The position numbers and the translations under genes are program-made. Below are positions 6,665 through 11,692 of a stretch of 13,696 nucleotides of DNA, piece after piece. The stretch comes from UBA12465 sp964408785. GTDB lineage: Bacteria; Patescibacteriota; Patescibacteriia; Patescibacteriales; UBA12465. The notes beneath the pieces were generated by a model that saw only the letters and a program-made list of their open reading frames with translations, was not told the DNA's origin and did no database searches. Location: assembly GCA_964408785.1 (NCBI GenBank), contig CAYPAS010000020.1, positions 1 to 13,696 of the forward strand, read 5' to 3'. Position 1 is the stretch's first letter. Every line of letters begins with the position of its first letter.

Positions 6665-8293
6665 CTATCTTGATAATTCCTGACAACGCATCAAAAAAGC
6701 CTTGTTAAACTCAGAGTCATGATTACCGCCACGCTCCTGAGCTACAGCAAGTCTAATAAGCTCTCTAGCATGGACTATTGCCCAAGCTATCTGCTCTGAG
6801 TTATTTTCATAGTCTAAACCAACAAGCAGATCACTCTCCCTGAAACCGGCCTTTTTCCTAGCAGCTATATCATGCTGTTTCCAGGCTTCAATAATCATTG
6901 CCGTTACTTCTTCTTCTAGCTCTTTCTGACCGTAAGCCTCAATTTTTGAGTTTATTTGCTCTACCATTGAACGGTAATCGAGTCCCAATTCAATGGTCTT
7001 TTTATTATCAATGTGTACTAGAAGGTCGCCAAGCACAGACTGCTTAACCATCGAATCATTTATTTTTTCTAGGGCATCTTTATATAATGGCTCCACTGCA
7101 CTCTCTTTAAGTAACAAAGGAGATTTCTTGCCAGTTTCATGGCCAGAATCAGAAGAATGGCCATCGTCTACTTCGGGGCCAAAAACAGATTCCGGCCTCT
7201 CATCTTTACGCCTAAAATGGCGCCTAAAACCAAACAACGGCAATAAAAGCAATAATGGCAAAGGAATGGAAACAACATTCTTCTGCTCACCCTTAAGCTT
7301 AATTTCAATTACCACATTTCTTTTTGAATTTATTATTCCACTCAAAACTTCAATATCGTTATTATCTGTAAATTGATTATTATTAAAATTAACGAAAGCA
7401 TTAAAGATCAGCTCATCATCAGTAAAGCCGACTATATTATTTTTTTTGGCAATTTCTATTATTTTAAACCTTTCTTGCTCGCTTAATTGCATTTCCCCGC
7501 CCTTAATTTCGACACCTTGTATTAAATTTTCATCGATATTAATATTTTCCCTTTTAAGAGCTTCGATAAGCGCCGGCATAACATTGTTAGCCCTAAGCTC
7601 TGCCAGACTCACATTTTCTTTATCTTCATTTTCTGATTTTATGGTGCTTGGCCCCTTTTTGTATGGTCCCTCCGGCGAAGCTAGGCCATTTATGCTTATA
7701 GATTCAACAGAATATTTTTGGTGATTATTTTCATCTAGCCCCTCGTTGCTTTGCTCATAGACTTTCCTTCCAATATCCGAAGGATCTAGTGAAAAAAAAT
7801 TGTCAGCTAGTTCTGTTTTTATCTGCTTAAGTATAAATTCCTCCAATTTTTTCTTAGATTCCGGATCGACTTCTTTTGCGCTGTCAAACTGCCGAGAATA
7901 AAAATGCGGTATTTCTATAGTGATCTTATTCTCAAACTTTTTAATATCTTCCATGTTGACCTGCAAAGGAGCTAAAATAGACCAAGGGCTAAACTTTTCT
8001 TCGCCATTTTCATCTTTTACGATAAACCTACTTTGCAAATCAAGAGATATATCGTGTTTAGCCTTGTCATCGTCAATGAGGAACTTATTTTCCGCTGTAT
8101 TATTAACCATTTCGATCGGATCTCTTTTGGTAGATTCAGACCCTGTCGTTTTTTGTTCAGCTTTAGGCGACGAAGATAAAAGCATTGACAAAACTAAAAG
8201 TTTCTTCATCGGACTGTTTATCATTTTTTCATAAAAAGACCCATCTTCTTTCTTTTTTTCTAAAGACTGCTTCTTAAAAAAATTTTCAAACAT
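6665..8293 (-). CDS. Membrane-anchored orphan protein with an OmpA-like region
   Basis: No close family is recognised. Residues 29-43 (MKKLLVLSMLL, then SSSPKAE) look like a signal peptide or anchor, so a start at Met24 or Met29 is possible in place of the first ATG. Residues about 195-335 carry ISINGLASPEGP, LAELRANNVMPAL and a final RNVVIEIKL strand. This pattern is seen in OmpA/MotB-type peptidoglycan-binding domains (GxASPEG ... LS..RA..V), but with an insertion after SPEG. A single hydrophobic segment follows at about 340-356 (VVSIPLPLLLLLPLFGF) and then a basic stop-transfer patch RRHFRRK. The remaining 180 residues are charged and mostly helical, and would face the cytoplasm if the OmpA-like part is outside. 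A structural role in the envelope is an inference. No Shine-Dalgarno site is seen at any candidate start. Confidence 0.85.
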   Translation of the reverse strand: MFENFFKKQSLEKKKEDGSFYEKMINSPMKKLLVLSMLLSSSPKAEQKTTGSESTKRDPIEMVNNTAENKFLIDDDKAKHDISLDLQSRFIVKDENGEEKFSPWSILAPLQVNMEDIKKFENKITIEIPHFYSRQFDSAKEVDPESKKKLEEFILKQIKTELADNFFSLDPSDIGRKVYEQSNEGLDENNHQKYSVESISINGLASPEGPYKKGPSTIKSENEDKENVSLAELRANNVMPALIEALKRENINIDENLIQGVEIKGGEMQLSEQERFKIIEIAKKNNIVGFTDDELIFNAFVNFNNNQFTDNNDIEVLSGIINSKRNVVIEIKLKGEQKNVVSIPLPLLLLLPLFGFRRHFRRKDERPESVFGPEVDDGHSSDSGHETGKKSPLLLKESAVEPLYKDALEKINDSMVKQSVLGDLLVHIDNKKTIELGLDYRSMVEQINSKIEAYGQKELEEEVTAMIIEAWKQHDIAARKKAGFRESDLLVGLDYENNSEQIAWAIVHARELIRLAVAQERGGNHDSEFNKAFLMRCQELSR

Positions 8294-8356
8294 AAAATTG
8301 AAATTATTATTTAAATAAACAAAATCATATTAAGCTCTTATAAGGATACACTTATA

Positions 8357-8384
8357 ATATTATCACTAATTACTTAAAAATCAA
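8357..8384 (-). promoter_or_regulatory. Weak candidate promoter for the 6665-8293 gene
   Basis: On the minus strand TTGATT (8379-8384) is followed after 16 bases by TAATAT (8357-8362). An alternative TATTAT lies at 8354-8359 with 19-base spacing. The region is very AT-rich, so chance matches are likely. Confidence 0.35.
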
Positions 8385-8411
8385 TAAAAACCATCGAAAA
8401 CTAAGACAAAC

Positions 8412-8439
8412 AAAAAAATAGAGCTTCTGGCTCTATTTT
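8412..8439 (-). terminator. Terminator after tRNA-Asp
   Basis: AAAATAGAGC (8415-8424) and GCTCTATTTT (8430-8439) form a perfect 10-bp stem with a 5-base loop. On the minus strand it is followed by a run of seven T residues, directly downstream of the tRNA-Asp CCA end. Confidence 0.85.
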
Positions 8440-8442
8440 ATC

Positions 8443-8519
8443 TGGCGGAATGGACGGGGCTCGAACCCGCGACCTCCTGCGTGACAGGCAGGCGCTCTAA
8501 CCAACTGAGCTACCACTCC
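8443..8519 (-). tRNA. tRNA-Asp(GTC) with encoded CCA
   Basis: On the minus strand the acceptor stem pairs GGAGTGG (5' end at 8519) with CCATTCC (8447-8453). Discriminator G (8446) is followed by an encoded CCA (8443-8445). The anticodon stem CCTGC/GCAGG encloses CTGTCAC, giving anticodon GTC. It is the only one of the five tRNAs in the window with an encoded CCA. It has its own promoter (8558-8586) and terminator. Confidence 0.96.
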
Positions 8520-8557
8520 AGAAAAGCTGAAAAAACGCGATTATTTCGCTAAAGGAG

Positions 8558-8586
8558 ATAATAGCAAATCATTAAAGACTTGTCAA
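8558..8586 (-). promoter_or_regulatory. Strong sigma70-type promoter of tRNA-Asp
   Basis: On the minus strand TTGACA (8581-8586) and TATTAT (8558-8563) are separated by exactly 17 bases. The 5' leader to the mature tRNA end is about 30 bases. It diverges from the dksA-type promoter at 8619-8647. Confidence 0.75.
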
Positions 8587-8618
8587 AGCTTTCTTTAGGC
8601 AAAAAACAGCCAATTATC

Positions 8619-8647
8619 TTGATAAAAATAGGCAGATAAGCTATAAT
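8619..8647 (+). promoter_or_regulatory. Strong promoter of the dksA-lspA unit
   Basis: TTGATA (8619-8624) is followed after exactly 17 bases by a perfect TATAAT (8642-8647). The implied leader to the ATG at 8677 is about 22 bases. Confidence 0.75.
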
Positions 8648-8676
8648 TCAGATACTATAAAATATTAAGAAAATTT

Positions 8677-9060
8677 ATGAATGCGGAATTAGACAAAAAG
8701 ACTTTGGATGAAATAAAAGGCGAGCTTTTGAAACAGAGGGAAAGAATCCTTAATGATCTCAAGGGTTTGTCGCGCCAAGACAATCACGAAGACGATGATC
8801 GCTCGGCTAGTTTTCCCGAATATGGCGACAAGCCGGATGAAAACGCCCAAGAAATAAGTGATTATTCTACCAACGTTGTTGCAGAAAAAGTTTTAGAAAA
8901 ATCCCTTGAAGATATTGAAAAAACTCTAAAAAGAATGGCCAATGATGAATATGGCATCTGCAAATACTGCGGCCAACCAATAGCCGTCAAGCGCCTTTTG
9001 GCTCGCCCAACAGCTAGTTCTTGCATTGATTGCAAAACAGAACTGCAAGAAAATGAATAA
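8677..9060 (+). CDS. DksA/TraR-family C4 zinc-finger regulator
   Basis: The 127-residue protein has the DksA/TraR layout. A long helical N-terminal part has an acidic tip region (HEDDDRSASFPEYGDKPDENAQE), and a C-terminal zinc finger has C95-KY-C98 and C116-ID-C119. The flanking residues YGICKYCGQPI and RLLARPTASSC are typical of the family. DksA-type proteins insert the coiled coil into the secondary channel of RNA polymerase and tune initiation, often with ppGpp. Whether this one does so is inferred. It is shorter than E. coli DksA (151 residues), as in many bacterial DksA/TraR proteins. It starts 22 bases after a strong promoter with only a weak Shine-Dalgarno (AAGAAA). Its last 8 bases overlap the start of lspA (ATGAATAA), implying translational coupling. 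Confidence 0.92.
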   Translation: MNAELDKKTLDEIKGELLKQRERILNDLKGLSRQDNHEDDDRSASFPEYGDKPDENAQEISDYSTNVVAEKVLEKSLEDIEKTLKRMANDEYGICKYCGQPIAVKRLLARPTASSCIDCKTELQENE

Positions 9061-9523
9061 CCTAATAAAAACAAAAAGATACTGGATAGCTATCGCCGCC
9101 GTGATAGCTATCTTTTTTTTCCTTGATAGATGGCTAAAAAATTTAGCACTCGGATTGGAATCAGGAGAGAAAATAAGCATAATCAAAAATGTCTTAAATT
9201 TTCATCTAGTACCTAATCCGTATATCGCCTTTTCCCTGCCTCTTAGCGGTCAGCTTCTCAATATAATTATCAGCCTACTATTATTAGGAATAACCGCCTA
9301 TCTCCTAATTTACTGGCGACAAGAAAAAACCAGCCCCTTAGCTTATTCTGGCTGGCTAATGATACTTGGCGGCGGCTTAAGCAATCTTTGCGACCGCTGG
9401 CGCTTTTCTTACGTAATAGACTATTTTGACCTTTATTATTTTTCCATCTTTAATCTAGCCGATACCCTGATTTTCTGCGGCTGCCTGCTAGTTATTATTA
9501 ATTATTGGCGTCAGGAAAAATAA
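9053..9523 (+). CDS. lspA: Signal peptidase II (prolipoprotein signal peptidase)
   Basis: LspA is the membrane aspartyl protease that removes the signal peptide from diacylglyceryl-prolipoproteins. The 156-residue protein has four hydrophobic segments (about 10-24, 66-88, 98-110, 132-150). It carries the family motifs: D25 in FLDRWLKN, NPYIAFSL (the usual N..AFS block), GGGLSNLCDR, and the two catalytic Asp residues D123 (VIDYFD) and D137 (FNLADT). The start at ATG 9053 overlaps the dksA-type stop by 8 bases. Upstream in-frame TTG 9026 would lie deep inside that gene. Codons 12-23 contain a terminator-shaped inverted repeat with a T8 run (9085-9120). The 3' end overlaps convergent tsaE by 26 bases. 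Confidence 0.93.
   Translation: MNNLIKTKRYWIAIAAVIAIFFFLDRWLKNLALGLESGEKISIIKNVLNFHLVPNPYIAFSLPLSGQLLNIIISLLLLGITAYLLIYWRQEKTSPLAYSGWLMILGGGLSNLCDRWRFSYVIDYFDLYYFSIFNLADTLIFCGCLLVIINYWRQEK
9085..9120 (+). terminator. Terminator-shaped element inside the 5' end of lspA
   Basis: GATAGCTATC occurs twice (9085-9094 and 9103-9112) around an 8-base loop. Because this 10-mer is its own reverse complement, the two copies form a perfect 10-bp stem. Eight T residues follow directly (9113-9120). This is the form of an intrinsic terminator, located 60-70 bases after the dksA-type stop and within the lspA reading frame. It could set the dksA:lspA transcript ratio, with translating ribosomes masking the hairpin. 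Function is inferred. Confidence 0.5.
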
Positions 9524-9941
9524 TATTTATCCTTCTTTCGTTTTCTGAAATAGCTTCTATAATTATACGTCCAACCTCCTTCGGCAAAATATCCTCAACC
9601 TTTTCCGGCCATTCCAGAATGCTGACCGTCTGTTTATCACCAAAATATTCATCCACACCCAAACCAGCTAATGATTTGCCTTCATTTAAGCGGTAGGCAT
9701 CAATATGGCAAAGACTCTTACCGGAAGCAGACGGACCGTAAATTTTCATTATATTAAAAGTCGGGCTGTTAACATTATCCGTTAAGCCCAATCCTTTAGC
9801 TAAACCCTGAACGAAACAGGTTTTTCCAGCGCCAAGGTCGCCACTGATAGCTATTATTTCGCCGCCAACGCAACGGCAGCCAAATTCTTCACCGCAGGCT
9901 GCGGTTTCGGCCGCGCTATTAGTAATTATTGTCTTCTCCAT
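9498..9941 (-). CDS. tsaE: tRNA threonylcarbamoyladenosine biosynthesis ATPase TsaE
   Basis: TsaE is the small P-loop ATPase that drives turnover of the TsaB-TsaD complex when making t6A37 on ANN-decoding tRNAs. The 147-residue protein has the Walker A motif GDLGAGKT (34-41), the family switch segment SPTF (59-62), HIDAYRL (79-85) and EWPEK (110-114), all in the usual order and at the usual length. It converges on lspA with a 26-base overlap. A GC hairpin (9951-9969) ends 9 bases upstream of the ATG and there is no Shine-Dalgarno site. Expression may come by readthrough from the 9974-10309 gene. Confidence 0.95.
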   Translation of the reverse strand: MEKTIITNSAAETAACGEEFGCRCVGGEIIAISGDLGAGKTCFVQGLAKGLGLTDNVNSPTFNIMKIYGPSASGKSLCHIDAYRLNEGKSLAGLGVDEYFGDKQTVSILEWPEKVEDILPKEVGRIIIEAISENERRINIIFPDANN

Positions 9942-9950
9942 ATTTAAAAT

Positions 9951-9975
9951 GAGAGCCCGACGGGCTCTCTTTTTT
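9951..9975. terminator. Terminator hairpin between the small membrane protein gene and tsaE
   Basis: GAGAGCCC (9951-9958) and GGGCTCTC (9962-9969) form a perfect 8-bp stem with a 3-base loop, followed on the plus strand by six T residues. On the plus strand it is the first clear terminator after lspA. On the minus strand it lies between the stop at 9974 and the tsaE start, followed only by ATTTT, so it would be leaky in that direction. Confidence 0.75.
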
Positions 9976-10309
9976 AAAAAATTGTAAACGAAGAAACCGA
10001 GCGGCCATTCAAAAAATCTTGAATGGCGATTATTGAAAAAAATATCACGGCCAAGGGAATTACCCAGCCAGTAAAGGCGGCCACAAGAACAAAGAAAACA
10101 AAAAAATAAAATCTTTTTTTTAACAATAATCCATCAATTAAAACTGCAAAAAAAATAGCCATCCAAAAAAGAAAGATGCTGAGCGCCAAGAAACTTGACG
10201 ATTCCGGGTTAGCATAAACCGACAGATCTTTAAAGATTATTAAAAAAAGAATCAATAAACAGACTATATCTGCTATTTTTTTCTTTTTTCTCCTGCTTAT
10301 TTTTTTCAT
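9974..10309 (-). CDS. Small multi-pass membrane protein of unknown function
   Basis: The 111-residue product starts with a basic tail (MKKISRRKKKK), followed by hydrophobic segments at about 13-29, 40-62 and 67-97; the last is long enough to cross twice. No conserved motif is recognised. The positive-inside rule places the N-terminus in the cytoplasm. The start is supported by one of the best Shine-Dalgarno sites in the window (GGAGG, 10314-10318 on the minus strand) and by a promoter at 10334-10362. It may be co-transcribed with tsaE, although a hairpin separates them. Confidence 0.75.
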   Translation of the reverse strand: MKKISRRKKKKIADIVCLLILFLIIFKDLSVYANPESSSFLALSIFLFWMAIFFAVLIDGLLLKKRFYFFVFFVLVAAFTGWVIPLAVIFFSIIAIQDFLNGRSVSSFTIF

Positions 10310-10333
10310 TTTTCCTCCAAAAGAACTAATAAA

Positions 10334-10362
10334 ATGATAGCGAAAACCAGTCTTAAAGTCAA
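10334..10362 (-). promoter_or_regulatory. Promoter of the small membrane protein gene
   Basis: On the minus strand TTGACT (10357-10362) and TATCAT (10334-10339) are separated by 17 bases. The -35 directly abuts the T tract of the tRNA-Val terminator. Confidence 0.65.
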
Positions 10363-10390
10363 AAACAAAAAAAGAAACCTTACGGCTTCT
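10363..10390 (-). terminator. Terminator of the rplS-tRNA unit
   Basis: On the minus strand AGAAGCC (10384-10390) pairs with GGTTTCT (10373-10379) with one G-T wobble around a GTAA loop, followed by a T-rich tract. It lies 10 bases after tRNA-Val. Confidence 0.75.
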
Positions 10391-10400
10391 ATTTTATAGG

Positions 10401-10474
10401 TGGGCGCACAAGGATTCGAACCCTGGACCCCTTCGGTGTAAACGAAGTGCTCTAACCAGCTGAGCTATGCGCCC
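10401..10474 (-). tRNA. tRNA-Val(TAC)
   Basis: On the minus strand GGGCGCA (5' end at 10474) pairs with TGCGCCC (10402-10408), with discriminator A at 10401. The anticodon stem CTTCG/CGAAG encloses TTTACAC, giving anticodon TAC for GUA and probably other GUN codons. The next bases are CCT, so no CCA is encoded. It is 25 bases after tRNA-Leu. Confidence 0.95.
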
Positions 10475-10499
10475 CTTCTCAACGATAAACGATGATTTG

Positions 10500-10583
10500 T
10501 GGGCGAAAGAGGACTCGAACCTCCACAGCCTTGCGGCCACAAGCACCTCAAGCTTGCGTGTCTACCAGTTTCACCATTCGCCC
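10500..10583 (-). tRNA. tRNA-Leu(GAG)
   Basis: On the minus strand GGGCGAA (5' end at 10583) pairs with TTCGCCC (10501-10507), with discriminator A at 10500. The anticodon stem CAAGC/GCTTG encloses TTGAGGT, giving anticodon GAG for CUC and CUU. A class II variable arm with GCC-gcaa-GGC is present. No CCA is encoded. It sits between rplS and tRNA-Val with no promoter or terminator in between, so the three are likely one transcript. Confidence 0.95.
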
Positions 10584-10588
10584 GTCTA

Positions 10589-10605
10589 GCGGATTTATAA
10601 TCCGC
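10589..10605 (-). other. Perfect hairpin between rplS stop and tRNA-Leu
   Basis: GCGGATT (10589-10595) and AATCCGC (10599-10605) form a 7-bp stem with a 3-base loop, touching the rplS stop codon. On the minus strand no T tract follows. It is therefore more likely an RNA processing or mRNA-protecting stem than a terminator. Confidence 0.5.
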
Positions 10606-10932
10606 TTATTTGACGACTTTTTCTTTGAGTTTTTTCTTGTAACCGGAGCGCAGATAATAAAGTTTAGCGCGTCTGACCTCGGCTTCTTTCTTGATTTCGA
10701 TTTTGGTGATAGTCGGCAGGTTCAACGGAAAAATCTTTTCTACGCCGACGCCGTCGGAAATCTTGCGGACAGTAATAGTCGCGCCAGCTTCCTGGCGATG
10801 TTTCCTGGCAATGATCATACCTTCAAAATACTGGACTCTTTCTTTTTCTTCGCCCTTGGAATTTAATTCTTTGATTTTTTGATAGACTCTGACCGTCATT
10901 CCCGGTTTCAGTTCTAATTTGGTTTCAACCAT
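10606..10932 (-). CDS. rplS: 50S ribosomal protein L19
   Basis: L19 sits at the 30S-50S interface of the ribosome. The 108-residue protein has the typical L19 sequence throughout: LKPGMTVRVYQKI near the start, then FEGMIIARKH, TVRKISDGVGVEKIFPLNLP and EVRRAKLYYLRSGYKKK. The length is normal. The gene is downstream of cmk in the same direction, and two tRNA genes follow it. A 7-bp GC hairpin (10949-10966) ends 16 bases before the start codon, where a Shine-Dalgarno site would be expected and is absent. Confidence 0.97.
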   Translation of the reverse strand: MVETKLELKPGMTVRVYQKIKELNSKGEEKERVQYFEGMIIARKHRQEAGATITVRKISDGVGVEKIFPLNLPTITKIEIKKEAEVRRAKLYYLRSGYKKKLKEKVVK

Positions 10933-10948
10933 ATTTTTAAAATTATCA

Positions 10949-10966
10949 GCCGGATTGTTATCCGGC
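10949..10966 (-). promoter_or_regulatory. Hairpin in the rplS leader
   Basis: GCCGGAT (10949-10955) and ATCCGGC (10960-10966) form a perfect 7-bp stem with a 4-base loop, just upstream of the rplS start. L19 leaders with autoregulatory structures are known in other bacteria. That this is one is only an inference. Confidence 0.4.
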
Positions 10967-11001
10967 CAGCAGATGATTTTTAGTATAGAAAATCTTGTCT
11001 A

Positions 11002-11030
11002 ATATTATAATTATTTTTTTGGATTGTCAA
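11002..11030 (-). promoter_or_regulatory. Candidate promoter of rplS inside the end of cmk
   Basis: On the minus strand TTGACA (11025-11030, inside the last codons of cmk) is followed after 17 bases by TAATAT (11002-11007). A perfect TATAAT overlaps at 11004-11009 with only 15-base spacing. This would let rplS and the tRNAs be transcribed independently of cmk. Confidence 0.5.
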
Positions 11031-11580
11031 TGCTTTTGAGGATTAAATCATAAATAATGTTAAAAACCTCCTCTTCGCTCAATTCGCTGGTGTCCAAACA
11101 ATAGTCATAATGGCTTTTATCATTGACATCTACGCCATAATATTGTTTATATCGTCTAGTATCGCTAGCCATCCGCTGACGCAAACTAGCCTTCATTTCC
11201 TCTAAACTAGCTATCTCCTTGTCCTCATTTCTTTGATTTTTTGACTTTAGTTGCTTAAAAATTCTTGAAGCTCCAATATCTTCTGAAACATCCAGGTAAA
11301 TTTTGAATGAATGGGGGATAAAATACCAGGAAGTCCGGCCTTCAATAATAAAATTATCATTTTCTAATCCCAATTTTTTTTGATATTCGTCAACTTCTTG
11401 ATCGGTTTTAGGGTTACTTTCTCCCAAAAGATTATATTCCGCCAAAGTCAAACCTCTCTTTGCCGCCGCTTCCCGCCTAAGACCACCCATATAATAACGG
11501 GGCCAATTTAATTTTTCCGACAATTTTTGAGCAACCGTACTTTTACCAGAACCCTGGGCACCGCTAAGAGAAATTATCAT
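11011..11580 (-). CDS. cmk: (d)CMP kinase, short (archaeal-type) cytidylate kinase
   Basis: The enzyme phosphorylates CMP and dCMP to the diphosphates using ATP. The 189-residue protein begins with the P-loop GAQGSGKST (7-15). It continues with YYMGGLRREAAAKRGLTLAEYN, FIIEGRTSWYFIP, the arginine-rich lid region RMASDTRRYKQYYGVDVNDKSHYDYCLDTS, and a helical end. This matches the short archaeal-type CMP kinase family (MGxxxRxxAxxxGxxLxEF) better than the longer E. coli Cmk. Related adenylate-kinase-like enzymes are the alternative. It is 78 bases upstream of rplS on the same strand and divergent from smc. No Shine-Dalgarno site precedes the ATG. Confidence 0.82.
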   Translation of the reverse strand: MIISLSGAQGSGKSTVAQKLSEKLNWPRYYMGGLRREAAAKRGLTLAEYNLLGESNPKTDQEVDEYQKKLGLENDNFIIEGRTSWYFIPHSFKIYLDVSEDIGASRIFKQLKSKNQRNEDKEIASLEEMKASLRQRMASDTRRYKQYYGVDVNDKSHYDYCLDTSELSEEEVFNIIYDLILKSIDNPKK

Positions 11581-11638
11581 ATAAACGGGCTTTTTTTTGT
11601 TTTAAATTTTAGTTATACTGATATCATAAATCATTTTT

Positions 11639-11672
11639 AAAAAATCACCAAGGACTATCCTGGAGATTTTTT
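11639..11672 (+). other. Terminator-like hairpin in the smc leader
   Basis: AAAAAATC (11639-11646) pairs with GATTTTTT (11665-11672), and the inner part CCAAGG/CCTGG continues the stem with one mismatch and one bulge. The 3' arm runs into a T-rich tract. It lies 20 bases before the smc start and after a possible -10 (TATACT, 11614-11619), so it could be a transcription attenuator for smc. Confidence 0.4.
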
Positions 11673-11692
11673 CTTGTTTCGAAAAATCGCTT

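Noticed and set aside
6993..8234. Several plus-strand open frames of 90-130 codons inside the 6665-8293 gene
   Set aside because: They lie opposite a long intact minus-strand frame with plausible domains, lack ribosome binding sites and show no domain features.
9026..9052. TTG at 9026 as the lspA start
   Set aside because: It lies inside the zinc-finger end of the dksA-type gene. ATG 9053 gives the usual LspA N-terminus and a standard overlap.
10492..10866. A 124-codon plus-strand open frame covering tRNA-Leu and rplS
   Set aside because: It is the reverse strand of tRNA-Leu and of the well-identified L19 gene. Its N-terminal sequence is the usual tRNA-antisense pattern.
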